The translations under genes were made by a program, and so were the position numbers. Below, piece after piece: positions 9,444 through 17,138 of a stretch of DNA of 64,000 bases. Below the pieces are notes generated by a model. It was not told where the DNA came from. It saw only the letters and a list, made by a program, of their open reading frames with translations, and did not search any database. Numbering within the stretch: position 1 is the stretch's first letter; each line of letters opens with the position of its first letter. This stretch comes from Halosimplex aquaticum (GTDB taxonomy: Archaea; Halobacteriota; Halobacteria; Halobacteriales; Haloarculaceae), in assembly GCF_028747785.1 (NCBI RefSeq), contig NZ_CP118158.1, positions 620,001 through 684,000 on the forward strand, given 5' to 3'.

Positions 9444-9848
9444 ATGGAGTCCGAAACCGGCGGATCGGCGTGGCTGCCGGACAGGCTGCCGACGTGGATC
9501 GACGTGGGTGTCGGCCTACTCTCGGTTGCGCTGTTCGCGAAGAATCTGACGACGGCCTCGCAGATCGCGTGGGGATGGGTCGCCGCGGGGTTCGTCGCGA
9601 CAGTTCTCGTCACCGGTCCGGTGGCGCAGTCGGCTATGGGCGCCGATCTGGGCGAGTGGTTCACTGCCATCGGCCCGCTCGGTCGGGCAGCGGCGATCGT
9701 CGCGTTCGCCGTCGCAGTCTGGGCGGTGGACGAGTTCATCGGGATCCCGGCGGCGATCCGCACCGGGCTCGCGAGCGGGGTCTTCCTCGGCGTGGCGGTG
9801 CTCGTCGCCGCACACGTCCTATCGTCGCGCGCCGTCGAGGGATGGTGA
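9444..9848 (+). CDS. Small integral membrane protein, unknown function
   Basis: A 134-residue protein with about four hydrophobic segments (roughly residues 18-34, 40-60, 77-95 and 105-128) separated by short loops. I do not recognise a named family and no catalytic motif is visible. The ATG at 9444 follows a TATA-like GATACTAATAC about 30 bp upstream, consistent with a leaderless transcript. It is isolated between the tRNA scar and the next, unrelated gene. Confidence 0.8.
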   Translation: MESETGGSAWLPDRLPTWIDVGVGLLSVALFAKNLTTASQIAWGWVAAGFVATVLVTGPVAQSAMGADLGEWFTAIGPLGRAAAIVAFAVAVWAVDEFIGIPAAIRTGLASGVFLGVAVLVAAHVLSSRAVEGW

Positions 9849-9896
9849 CCGAGCGCGCCAGCAAAAGCGTAAATGGCTGCGTGTGAATTGGTCGGT

Positions 9897-10550
9897 ATGG
9901 ACGAAATCGACAGCCAGGAGATGCCGCGCGCCCTCGTCGAGGAGTTCCTCGAACGCGAGGAGGGGACGCGCGCGCTCCTGGACGACCTCGAGCGGGCGAC
10001 GCTGGAGGGCGACCACGAGTCGGTCCGCGAACGAATCCGCGACCTCGCCGAGAACAACCAGCACGTCTTCTACGCCATCGCGCTCTCGCTGTCGGGATCG
10101 AAGCAGTTCTACGGCGACGTGGAGGCCCAGCTGGGCGTCGAGGCGGCCGACGTGCTCCGTGACCTGGGCGAGACGTACCCGGCGCTGGCCGAGCCGTTCG
10201 GCGTGGTCCGGACCGAACAGACCCGCGAGCGGCGCAACCCGATCACGGAGCTCGAAGCGACGACGACCTACCACTCCGAGGCGGAGGTACCGGTCGTCAG
10301 CTACGCGCCGAAGTCGGGCTCGGTGGAGCTGTTCTCCGGCCAGGGCTCGCCCGAGGAGGTACTGCAGTTCGCCTCGTACCTCGTGCAGGCGACGACCGAT
10401 TCGCTCGACAGCGCGCTCGACCACGACTACTCGGTCAACACCGAGGAACTCAGCGCGCTCATCGACCGCCAGGAGAACCTGGAGAGCGAACTCGGTCGTC
10501 TGCGCGACCAGCTCGACGAATTGCGCCGGAAACCAGTCGGCGACGAATAG
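9897..10550 (+). CDS. Acidic coiled-coil protein, unknown function
   Basis: A 217-residue soluble protein, start taken at the ATG at 9897 (MDEIDSQEMPRALVEEFL). A further in-frame start 24 bp upstream is possible. The N-terminal half is helical and acidic, the middle contains a beta-rich region (ITELEATTTYHSEAEVPVVS), and the C-terminus (about residues 175-215) is a coiled coil with regular Leu/Glu/Arg heptads. I recognise no family. It is probably a haloarchaeal conserved cytoplasmic protein, and it precedes a small winged-helix gene in the same direction. Confidence 0.8.
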   Translation: MDEIDSQEMPRALVEEFLEREEGTRALLDDLERATLEGDHESVRERIRDLAENNQHVFYAIALSLSGSKQFYGDVEAQLGVEAADVLRDLGETYPALAEPFGVVRTEQTRERRNPITELEATTTYHSEAEVPVVSYAPKSGSVELFSGQGSPEEVLQFASYLVQATTDSLDSALDHDYSVNTEELSALIDRQENLESELGRLRDQLDELRRKPVGDE

Positions 10551-10582
10551 GCCGGCGTTCGCGATTCGACGGCACCTGTGAC

Positions 10583-10589
10583 TTTATTA
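10583..10589 (+). promoter_or_regulatory. TATA box for the winged-helix gene at 10619
   Basis: TTTATTA lies about 33 bp before the ATG at 10619, the usual haloarchaeal leaderless spacing. Confidence 0.5.
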
Positions 10590-10618
10590 CCCCCCGGAGG
10601 AAAGACCCGGTGGACTTC

Positions 10619-10906
10619 ATGGTGGATCGACTGACCAACCAGGTCGAAAAGGAGGAACGGGACCTGCGTATCCTGAAGGCCGTCATCGAGTCCGGACCGA
10701 TCGGGATCGTCCGGCTCGCCGAGGAGACGGGCGTTCCCGAACACAAGGTTCGCTACTCGCTGCGGATGCTGGAAAACGACGGGCTGGTCGAACCCACGCC
10801 GGACGGCGCGATCCCGGCGGACGGGATCGAGGAGCGTCTCGCGGAGATGAACGAGGGCATCGACGACCTCGTCGCGCGGCTCGACGGGCTCAAGGACACG
10901 TTCTAA
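10619..10906 (+). CDS. Small winged-helix DNA-binding protein (copy 1)
   Basis: A 95-residue protein with a winged-helix core: PIGIVRLAEETGVPEHKVRY forms the helix-turn-helix and SLRMLENDGLVEPT the recognition helix and wing. A C-terminal amphipathic helix (about residues 65-90) could mediate dimerisation. The ATG at 10619 is preferred over GTG at 10610 because it aligns exactly with the paralogue at 62933-63238 (MVDRLTNQV against MIDRLEKEV). Probably a transcriptional regulator; its targets cannot be told from the sequence. Confidence 0.85.
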   Translation: MVDRLTNQVEKEERDLRILKAVIESGPIGIVRLAEETGVPEHKVRYSLRMLENDGLVEPTPDGAIPADGIEERLAEMNEGIDDLVARLDGLKDTF

Positions 10907-10970
10907 CGGGCGTCAATTCTCGACCGCATCAACGTTTTGTACGCGCCAGTCGTTGGTCCACGCGAATCCA

Positions 10971-11684
10971 ATGAAGGCAGTCATCCCCGCGGCGGGGCGC
11001 GGGACGCGGCTCCGGCCGCTGACCGACGACCGGCCGAAGGCGCTCGTCGACGTCGCCGGGCGGCCGCTGCTCGCGCACGGCCTCGATCGGCTGGCCGACC
11101 TGGACGTCTCCGAGTTCGTCCTCGTGGTCGGCTACCGGAAGGAAGCGATCATCGACCACTTCGGCGACGAGTTCGCGGGGGTCCCGATAACCTACGTCCA
11201 CCAGCGCGAGGCGAAGGGGCTTGCCGACGCCGTCCTCCGGGCGGAGACCGAGGTCGACGACGACTTCCTGGTGTTCAACGGCGACAACGTGATGACCGGA
11301 GACCTGAGCGCGGTCGTCGAGCGCCAGCAAATCGAGGAGGTGGACGCGACGCTCGCGGTCGACGAAGTCTCGCGGGACGAGGCCGCGGAGACGGGCGTGT
11401 TCGTCACGGACGACGACGGGCGACTCGACGCGGTCGTCGAGAAACCTGACGACCCTCCCTCCACCAAGGTGCTGACCGGGCTGTTCGGGTTCGACCCGGA
11501 GATATTCCACGCCTGTCACCTCGTCCAACCCTCGGACCGCGGCGAGTACGAGCTGACGGCCGCGATAGACCTGTTCCTCCGGGCCGGACGGCGCGTCGAG
11601 ACGGTCGCCTTCGACGGACAGCGGGTCAACGTCAACACGCCGGCCGACCGCGATCGGGCGACGGAACTGATAGAACGGGCGTGA
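10971..11684 (+). CDS. Sugar-1-phosphate nucleotidyltransferase
   Basis: A 237-residue nucleotidyl transferase of the glucose-1-phosphate thymidylyl/uridylyltransferase fold. The N-terminal signature is MKAVIPAAGRGTRLRPLTDD with PKALVDVAGRPLL. FNGDNVMTGD carries a metal-binding Asp and VVEKPDDPPS the substrate-loop Lys. It would make an NDP-sugar from NTP and a sugar-1-phosphate, for surface glycans or S-layer glycosylation. Without a glycan cluster around it the sugar specificity is open. The ATG at 10971 matches the family start. It is shorter than RfbA-type enzymes (about 290 residues) and has no C-terminal beta-helix. Confidence 0.88.
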   Translation: MKAVIPAAGRGTRLRPLTDDRPKALVDVAGRPLLAHGLDRLADLDVSEFVLVVGYRKEAIIDHFGDEFAGVPITYVHQREAKGLADAVLRAETEVDDDFLVFNGDNVMTGDLSAVVERQQIEEVDATLAVDEVSRDEAAETGVFVTDDDGRLDAVVEKPDDPPSTKVLTGLFGFDPEIFHACHLVQPSDRGEYELTAAIDLFLRAGRRVETVAFDGQRVNVNTPADRDRATELIERA

Positions 11685-11774
11685 CCGGCGGACTGGATCC
11701 GATAGACGGAGGTTTGACCGGCGAAACGTCAGCCGCTCTCCGGAAAACGTGACGGAAAACGGGGGCCGAGGGAC

Positions 11775-11903
11775 TTACTCGGAGGGGTTGTTCCCGCGCT
11801 GGAAGAGGTAGACCATCTCCCACATCGCCGCGTCGAGGTCGCGGCCGTCGGAGACCTCCTCCAGTTGGCTGTACAGACTGTCCGACACCTGAATTTCGGG
11901 CAT
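11775..11903 (-). CDS. Small haloarchaeal protein, 42 residues
   Basis: Starting at the ATG at 11903 this gives MPEIQVSDSLYSQLEEVSDG and a C-terminus WEMVYLFQRGNNPSE. The short beta strand followed by an amphipathic helix resembles small haloarchaeal ribbon/helix proteins of unknown function (DUF7557-like, from memory). A TATA-like TTTATTAG lies about 25-30 bp upstream on the minus strand, supporting this start over the longer ORF. It may bind DNA as an antitoxin- or CopG-like dimer, but that is speculation. Confidence 0.65.
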   Translation of the reverse strand: MPEIQVSDSLYSQLEEVSDGRDLDAAMWEMVYLFQRGNNPSE

Positions 11904-12142
11904 AGACGTAGCCACGCGCCGATAGCTAATAAACACCCGCTGAGTCGGAAACGAGTTAACGTTCACACTGCCGTCGGTCGGCGCCTGCGACGAGTGAAGT
12001 ATGCACCTGTAGGATGACCTTACTCAGATGAAAGGACGAATCGGCCGCTCTCCGTTCATTCTGCGGGCGATGGGCGGAATACGTCAAACAGATTTTTAGA
12101 TTGAACAACCTTCATGAGGGGGTCGTCCGTCCGGACGGGTGT

Positions 12143-13108
12143 ATGGTGGACAGAAGCGACTCGGCCGGGACGACTACGGTGCTGTACGTGATCGTCGTGG
12201 TCGTCGCCGTCCTGATTGCAACCGTACTCGCGCCTGTCGTCTGGAGTGCGACGCAGTCCTCTTCGGGCGATTCGGGGGAGCCGACGGTGTCGGTCATCAC
12301 GCTGCGCGCCGGCACGAGTGCCGGCCCGGTGAACGACGTCAAGGAAGACCTCCGGGAAGCGAGAACTAACGACTCCGTCGAGGCGGTCGTCCTGCGGATC
12401 GACAGCTCCGGCGGGCCCGTCGCATCGAGCGAAGAACTCTACCTGGCGGTCAACCGGACCGCTCGACAGATGCCGGTCATGGCCTACGTCGAGGGGACGG
12501 CCGCCTCCGGCGGGTACTTCGGGATCTCGCCCGCCGACCACATCTACGTCAAGCCGAGTTCGACAGTCGGCTCTATCGGCGTGATCGTCAGCGCGCCGCT
12601 GAGCTCGCTCGAACAGGCCTCGGCCCAGAGCAAGACGTATCTCCGGACCGGTCCGGACAAGGCGACCTACGAGAAAGACCAGTTCCGGGAGGAGATGGAG
12701 ACGCTCCACAACGCCTTCGTCGACACGATCATGAAACACCGCGGAGCGAACCTGTCGCTCTCGCGCGCTGAAGTCGCCCACGGGGACGCGTACATCGGCC
12801 CGACGGCGGTCCAGAACGGGTTCGCCGACGAAACGGGCGACCTCCACTCGGCCATCGAACACGCGGCCTCGCAGGCGGACGGGATCGAAAACGGCCAGTA
12901 CAACGTCCGGTACAACGAGCCGATCACGCCCTCCGGCGGGACCATCCTGCTGTCGCAGGGCGCGGAGAAGGTCGACGGGAACGTCGTCTACGTCGACAAG
13001 TCCGGCGAAGACGGGACGGAGTTCAAGCGACCGGTCACGTACTACGCGGTCTGGGGCGTCCCCGTCACGGAGGACGCTCAGGAGGTGAACACCAATGAAA
13101 GCGACTGA
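12143..13108 (+). CDS. sppA: S49-family (SppA-like) membrane serine peptidase
   Basis: A 321-residue signal-peptide-peptidase-A-type protein. One N-terminal transmembrane helix (about residues 12-34) is followed by the S49 crotonase-like fold: VVLRIDSSGGPVASSEELY, then TAASGGYFG with the nucleophile Ser near residue 122. A candidate general-base Lys lies in RTGPDKATYEKDQF. It is about half the size of tandem-domain bacterial SppA and matches short archaeal enzymes that form rings at the membrane. The C-terminal part after about residue 240 is unlike SppA and may be accessory. The stop overlaps the start of the next gene by 14 bp, so the pair is co-transcribed. ATG 12143 is preferred to ATG 12101 because it directly precedes the membrane anchor. 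Confidence 0.85.
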   Translation: MVDRSDSAGTTTVLYVIVVVVAVLIATVLAPVVWSATQSSSGDSGEPTVSVITLRAGTSAGPVNDVKEDLREARTNDSVEAVVLRIDSSGGPVASSEELYLAVNRTARQMPVMAYVEGTAASGGYFGISPADHIYVKPSSTVGSIGVIVSAPLSSLEQASAQSKTYLRTGPDKATYEKDQFREEMETLHNAFVDTIMKHRGANLSLSRAEVAHGDAYIGPTAVQNGFADETGDLHSAIEHAASQADGIENGQYNVRYNEPITPSGGTILLSQGAEKVDGNVVYVDKSGEDGTEFKRPVTYYAVWGVPVTEDAQEVNTNESD

Positions 13109-14186
13109 AGTTCTGAAACCGCTCGGCGTCTTCGTGCTCGTGATCGCGGTGATCCTCGCCGGGACGGCCGTCGTCTCGACGCTCAGCGGCTCCGACTCGG
13201 CGGCACCGTCCGACGGCGAAGACATCCAGGGCCAGGCGCCCGAGCAGTTCAAGCCCGAGAACGCCATCGCGACGAGCGCTCCGGAGGACGGCGATATCTC
13301 GGTGGAATCCGGCGGCGAGGACAAACGCATCCTCGTCGACAGCAGTCACGGCAACCAGTACTCCCAGTCGGAGATCGAACCGCTCGCCCAGGCGCTGTCC
13401 AAAGCCGGCCACGAGGTCGACTTCGCCGCCGGCGGCGGGAGCAACGGCGGGTTCGGGTCCAGCAGCTACAACGCGACGCTCCAGCAGTACGACGCCGTCC
13501 TGATCGTCCAGCCGACCTCGTCGTACTCGGACGCACAGATCGCGGGGCTGAAGGCGTACGCCGACGCCGGCGGTCGCATCGTCGCGCTGGGCGAACCCCC
13601 GCAACTGCAGGTGAGCAGCGGTCTGGTTGCCCAGGTATCGGAAGTCCGCTTCGGTGCGCAGGACCTCGCCGAGGAGTTCGGGCTCCGGCTCGGCTCGCAG
13701 GGCGTCTACAACATGCAAGACGACCGCAACGACAACAACTACGAGAGCGTCGTCGCGAGCCCCGACGGCGACTCGCCGCTGACCCAGGGCGTGGACAACG
13801 TCACGTTCGACTCGGCGGGGACCGTCGTGCAGACCGGCAACGGCGCGCAGGTCCGCCTCCGCGCGCTGCCCGGTAGCAAGACGCTCGACCGGCGGCAGGC
13901 GGGCCAACACCCCGTCGCCGCCCAGAACGGCAACTTCGTCCTCGTGGCGGACACGTCGTTCCTCAAGACCTCGGAGCGCTACGACATGGACAACGAACGG
14001 TTCATCAGCAACCTCCTCGAGTTCCTCGTCTCCGGCGACAAAGAGGAGGGCGTCCCCGAGGCCGGTGGGGGAATGGGTAACGGCGGCTTCGGTGGCGGTG
14101 ACAGCGGCGGTGCCGACGGTGGTGCCGGTGGCGACGGCGGCGAGCCCGGCGGCCCGCTGACGGAGACGCCGACCGCCGTACCGTAA
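13095..14186 (+). CDS. DUF4350-domain membrane-anchored protein
   Basis: A 363-residue protein with an N-terminal membrane helix (about residues 8-30), a low-complexity acidic linker, and a DUF4350/GATase-like domain. The domain has ILVDSSHGNQYSQSEIEPL, YDAVLIVQPTSSYSD and LKAYADAGGRIVALGEP. The C-terminal 45 residues are a Gly/Asp-rich tail. DUF4350 proteins have no proven activity; the fold resembles class I glutamine amidotransferase-like domains. It overlaps the S49 peptidase gene by 14 bp. This suggests that both act at the outer membrane face, perhaps in protein quality control, which is inferred. Confidence 0.82.
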   Translation: MKATEVLKPLGVFVLVIAVILAGTAVVSTLSGSDSAAPSDGEDIQGQAPEQFKPENAIATSAPEDGDISVESGGEDKRILVDSSHGNQYSQSEIEPLAQALSKAGHEVDFAAGGGSNGGFGSSSYNATLQQYDAVLIVQPTSSYSDAQIAGLKAYADAGGRIVALGEPPQLQVSSGLVAQVSEVRFGAQDLAEEFGLRLGSQGVYNMQDDRNDNNYESVVASPDGDSPLTQGVDNVTFDSAGTVVQTGNGAQVRLRALPGSKTLDRRQAGQHPVAAQNGNFVLVADTSFLKTSERYDMDNERFISNLLEFLVSGDKEEGVPEAGGGMGNGGFGGGDSGGADGGAGGDGGEPGGPLTETPTAVP

Positions 14187-14249
14187 CGACGGCTACCCAG
14201 CGGATTCGACTCGTCCGGAGAATCGTTCGCGGCCGCCGTTCGCGCGGTA

Positions 14250-14579
14250 TTATCCTTTTCTGAAACCGAGGAAGAAGCCGCCGGTGAAGCCCGCGCTGAC
14301 CGGGATGATAGAGAGGAAACTCATCACGACGGATGGCGGCTGGTTGGCCGTCGCGGCGTCGCTTGCCGCGGTGCTCGCGTTGACCAGGCCCGCCGAGAGG
14401 CGGTTCCAGTCGACGGTGAGGATGCTCTGGGATTCGAGGAACTTGAACAGCGCCAGTTCGAGACCGATGAGGAACGCGACGATCTTCGCGACCTTCTTCG
14501 CGGTGAAGCCGATCAGCCCCCCGATGACGGCGCCCGAACCTAGTTCCAGCCCGATCTGTTGCAGACCGATGTCTACCAT
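14250..14579 (-). CDS. FUN14-family membrane protein
   Basis: A 109-residue protein with the FUN14 pattern: a Gly-rich first helix (GSGAVIGGLIGFTAKKVAKI), a second helix KIVAFLIGLELALFKFLES, a polar loop, and a C-terminal helix with SAGFTGGFFLGFRKG. FUN14 is a mitophagy receptor domain in eukaryotes, but its role in archaea is unknown. The start MVDIGLQQ at 14579 is chosen over the upstream Met at 14600. It lies convergent with the DUF4350 gene. Confidence 0.8.
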   Translation of the reverse strand: MVDIGLQQIGLELGSGAVIGGLIGFTAKKVAKIVAFLIGLELALFKFLESQSILTVDWNRLSAGLVNASTAASDAATANQPPSVVMSFLSIIPVSAGFTGGFFLGFRKG

Positions 14580-14740
14580 ATCCTGCCCGGTATCGGGCAC
14601 GGAATAAGGTTCTTGTGCCCGCGCCTACCGCCGGGTAATCTCGTCCTATCGGCCGAGCGCGCCGAACGGGATCCGCGTTGTACCGGCCGAGGCGCCGATT
14701 CTCGGCCAGCTACTGCGACTGGACTCCGCGTCGACCAGAG

Positions 14741-14748
14741 TTTAAATA
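14741..14748 (+). promoter_or_regulatory. TATA box for hflX
   Basis: TTTAAATA centred about 28 bp before the GTG at 14773, as expected for a leaderless transcript and supporting that GTG start. Confidence 0.6.
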
Positions 14749-14772
14749 CGCGGGCGACGTACTCCCGCGCGA

Positions 14773-16083
14773 GTGACGGAGCCACAGACCGAACGGCGTG
14801 CTGTCGTCGCGAAGCGCGTCGACAGCGGACGGCCGGACACGACGGAGATCCGCGACCTCGCGCGGGCGGCCGGGTACGACGTGGTGGGTGAGGTGACCCA
14901 GACCCGAACGGAGGACCCGGCGACGCACCTGGGAGAGGGCAAAGTCGCCACGCTCGCGCGCAGGGTGGTCGAGACAGAGGCGACGGTGGTCATCTTCGAC
15001 AACCAGCTCGGCCCCTACCAGACGTACAACGTCGGGAACGAGTTGCCCGAGGGAGTCCGCCTGATCGACCGCTTCCGGCTCATTCTGGAGATCTTCGGGC
15101 AACGCGCCCAGACGCGCAAGGCGCAACTGCAGGTCGAACTCGCCGAGCTGCGGTACGAACTCCCCCGGGCGGAGGCGAAGGCCAGCCTCGCCCGGCGCGA
15201 CGAGCGACCGGGGTTCATGGGGCTCGGCGAGTACGACGAGAGCCGCGAACGCGACATCAAGGCGCAGATATCCCGGATCCGCGAGGAACTCGAACAGATC
15301 GAGGAGACGGAGGAACACCGCCGCGAGCAACGGCGCGAGTCCGGCTTCGACCTCGTCGCTCTCGCCGGCTACACGAACGCCGGGAAGTCGACGCTGCTCC
15401 GCCGGCTGGCCGAGGACGTCGAGGTCGACGAGAACGAGGACCTGCACCCGGACCTGGACGCGACCGCCGAGTCCGAGGACCGCCTGTTCACGACGCTCGG
15501 GACGACCACCCGCCGGGCCGACATGGACCAGCGCGACGTGCTCGTGACCGACACGGTCGGGTTCATCTCCGACCTGCCCCACTGGCTGGTCGAGTCGTTC
15601 AAGTCGACGCTCGACTCTGTGTACCGGGCCGACCTCGTCCTCCTGGTCGTCGACGTGAGCGAGTCCGTCGAGGAGATACGCGAGAAACTGGTCACGTGTC
15701 ACGACACCCTCTACGAGCGCAACGAGGCGCCCATCGTGACCGTCCTGAACAAGATCGACAAAGTCGACGACGAGGAGATCGAGCGCAAGCGCGAGGCGCT
15801 GTCCGCGCTCGCGCCCAATCCGGTATCGGTGAGCGCTCGGACTGGGGAACGGGTCGACGACCTGCGCGAGCGTATCCACGCTGAGCTCCCCGACTACGAG
15901 CGCGAGCGGCTCGTCCTGCCGATGACCGACGAGACGATGTCCGTCGTCTCGTGGATCCACGACCACGCGCAGGTCGACTCGGTCGATTACGGCGACCAGG
16001 TCGTCGTCGAGTTCGAGGCCCGCCCGGCCGTCGTCGAGCGGTCACGGGCGAAGGCCGGCGAACTGGTCGAGGCCTCTGCCTGA
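14773..16083 (+). CDS. hflX: GTPase HflX
   Basis: A 436-residue ribosome-associated GTPase. The N-terminal HflX domain contains the LGEGKVATLARRV and FDNQLGPYQTYNV blocks, followed by a long coiled region (about residues 105-190). In the G domain, G1 is GYTNAGKST (about 199-207), G3 DTVGF (about 259) and G4 NKID (about 325). Between G1 and the TTLGTTTR switch lies an extra acidic stretch (EVDENEDLHPDLDATAES), not present in most bacterial HflX, which probably reflects halophilic adaptation. HflX splits stalled ribosomes under stress. The start is GTG, since no ATG lies near and the TATA box fits. It is monocistronic by spacing. Confidence 0.92.
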   Translation: MTEPQTERRAVVAKRVDSGRPDTTEIRDLARAAGYDVVGEVTQTRTEDPATHLGEGKVATLARRVVETEATVVIFDNQLGPYQTYNVGNELPEGVRLIDRFRLILEIFGQRAQTRKAQLQVELAELRYELPRAEAKASLARRDERPGFMGLGEYDESRERDIKAQISRIREELEQIEETEEHRREQRRESGFDLVALAGYTNAGKSTLLRRLAEDVEVDENEDLHPDLDATAESEDRLFTTLGTTTRRADMDQRDVLVTDTVGFISDLPHWLVESFKSTLDSVYRADLVLLVVDVSESVEEIREKLVTCHDTLYERNEAPIVTVLNKIDKVDDEEIERKREALSALAPNPVSVSARTGERVDDLRERIHAELPDYERERLVLPMTDETMSVVSWIHDHAQVDSVDYGDQVVVEFEARPAVVERSRAKAGELVEASA

Positions 16084-16095
16084 GGGGACGACTCG

Positions 16096-16551
16096 TTATC
16101 CGTCGCGGTGATGTTCGTCCCGCCAGGCGAGCGCTCGCTCTCGCAGTTCCTGTGACCGCTCGTCGTCGGCGGCGAGGTCGGGGACCGGAACCGGCTTGCC
16201 GTCTTCGTCGATGGCGACGAAGACGAACTGCGACTCGGTGGTCGTTTCCTGGTCGCCGGTCCGCGGGTTCTCCCCGGCGGCCCGCAGGTGGACCTTCACG
16301 CTCGTGCGTCCGGCGTCGAAGGCGAACGCCTCGATGACGGCGGTGTCGCCGGTCGGAACCGGTCGGTGGAAGTCCATCTGGTCGATCGAGGCGGTGACGC
16401 AGGGTTCGCCCGCGAAGCGCATGGCCGCCATCGCGCCGAGCTCGTCCATCCACTTCATGACGTTGCCCCCGTGGACGGTCCCGTAGTTGTTCGCGTGGTT
16501 GGGCTGGACGCGCCATCGGTTCTCCAGGTACGTCTCGCTGACTGTCGGCAT
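16096..16551 (-). CDS. Hotdog-fold acyl-CoA thioesterase
   Basis: A 151-residue YciA/BFIT-type thioesterase. The hotdog signature HANNYGTVHGGNVMKWMDEL (about residues 19-38) includes the catalytic Asp, and ASIDQMDFHRPVPTGD follows. This family hydrolyses acyl-CoA to the free acid and CoA in the cytoplasm; the chain-length preference is not predictable. The C-terminal tail is acidic and charged. It is convergent with hflX (12-bp gap), and the start at 16551 is the only good one. Confidence 0.9.
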   Translation of the reverse strand: MPTVSETYLENRWRVQPNHANNYGTVHGGNVMKWMDELGAMAAMRFAGEPCVTASIDQMDFHRPVPTGDTAVIEAFAFDAGRTSVKVHLRAAGENPRTGDQETTTESQFVFVAIDEDGKPVPVPDLAADDERSQELRERALAWRDEHHRDG

Positions 16552-16625
16552 GGATCGTCACTGGGACGGGACACTTGTCGGTCTACCGACTGCGGCGCCC
16601 GGATCGCGGCCGCCTGAGACTCGGC

Positions 16626-17138
16626 CTACAGTTCACGCTTCGTCTTCTCGACGACTTCGACCGACTCGATGCCGGTGTCGGGGTAGTTCCCGTCACCGTC
16701 TTTCTCCGCCGATTTCACCATGTCCCAGACGACGTTGAGGCCGGTCGTGACGCCCTCCAGGGCTTCCATCTCGCAGCCCGTCTTCCCGGTCGTCTCGACC
16801 GCGACGGACAGTTCGATCACGTCCTCGGCGAACTCGAACTCGGTGTCGACGTTTGTGATCGGGATCTGGTGGCACATCGGGATCGTCTCCCAGGTGTGCT
16901 TGACCGCCTGAATGGCGCCGACGCGAGCCGTCGCGAGCACGTCGCCCTTCTCGACCTCGTTGTTCCGGACGGCCGCGACCGTCTCTGGGCGCAACCGGAT
17001 CGTCCCGCGGGCGACCGCGCGGCGGGCCGTGTCGGGCTTGTCGCCGACGTCGACCATCTGGGCCTCGCCCGACTCGTCTGTGTGAGTGAGGTCGGCGTCA
17101 GTAGCCGGCGGACCGTCCTCAGAGTCGTCCCCGCTCAC
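16626..17138 (-). CDS. moaC: Cyclic pyranopterin monophosphate synthase MoaC
   Basis: A 170-residue MoaC, which converts the MoaA product to cPMP in molybdenum cofactor synthesis. Signatures are QMVDVGDKPDTARRAVA, the PMCHQIPITNVD substrate segment, and EMEALEGVTTGLNVVWDMVK with catalytic Asp and Lys. An acidic extension of about 26 residues precedes the conserved core. The GTG start at 17138 overlaps the TGA of the upstream hydrate-repair gene as GTGA, so the two are translationally coupled. Confidence 0.94.
   Translation of the reverse strand: MSGDDSEDGPPATDADLTHTDESGEAQMVDVGDKPDTARRAVARGTIRLRPETVAAVRNNEVEKGDVLATARVGAIQAVKHTWETIPMCHQIPITNVDTEFEFAEDVIELSVAVETTGKTGCEMEALEGVTTGLNVVWDMVKSAEKDGDGNYPDTGIESVEVVEKTKREL

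Noticed and set aside
9092..10057. Minus-strand frame over the tRNA scar and the 9444 gene
   Set aside because: It passes through the tRNA and palindromes and has low-complexity Arg/Ser/Pro content; no family is seen.
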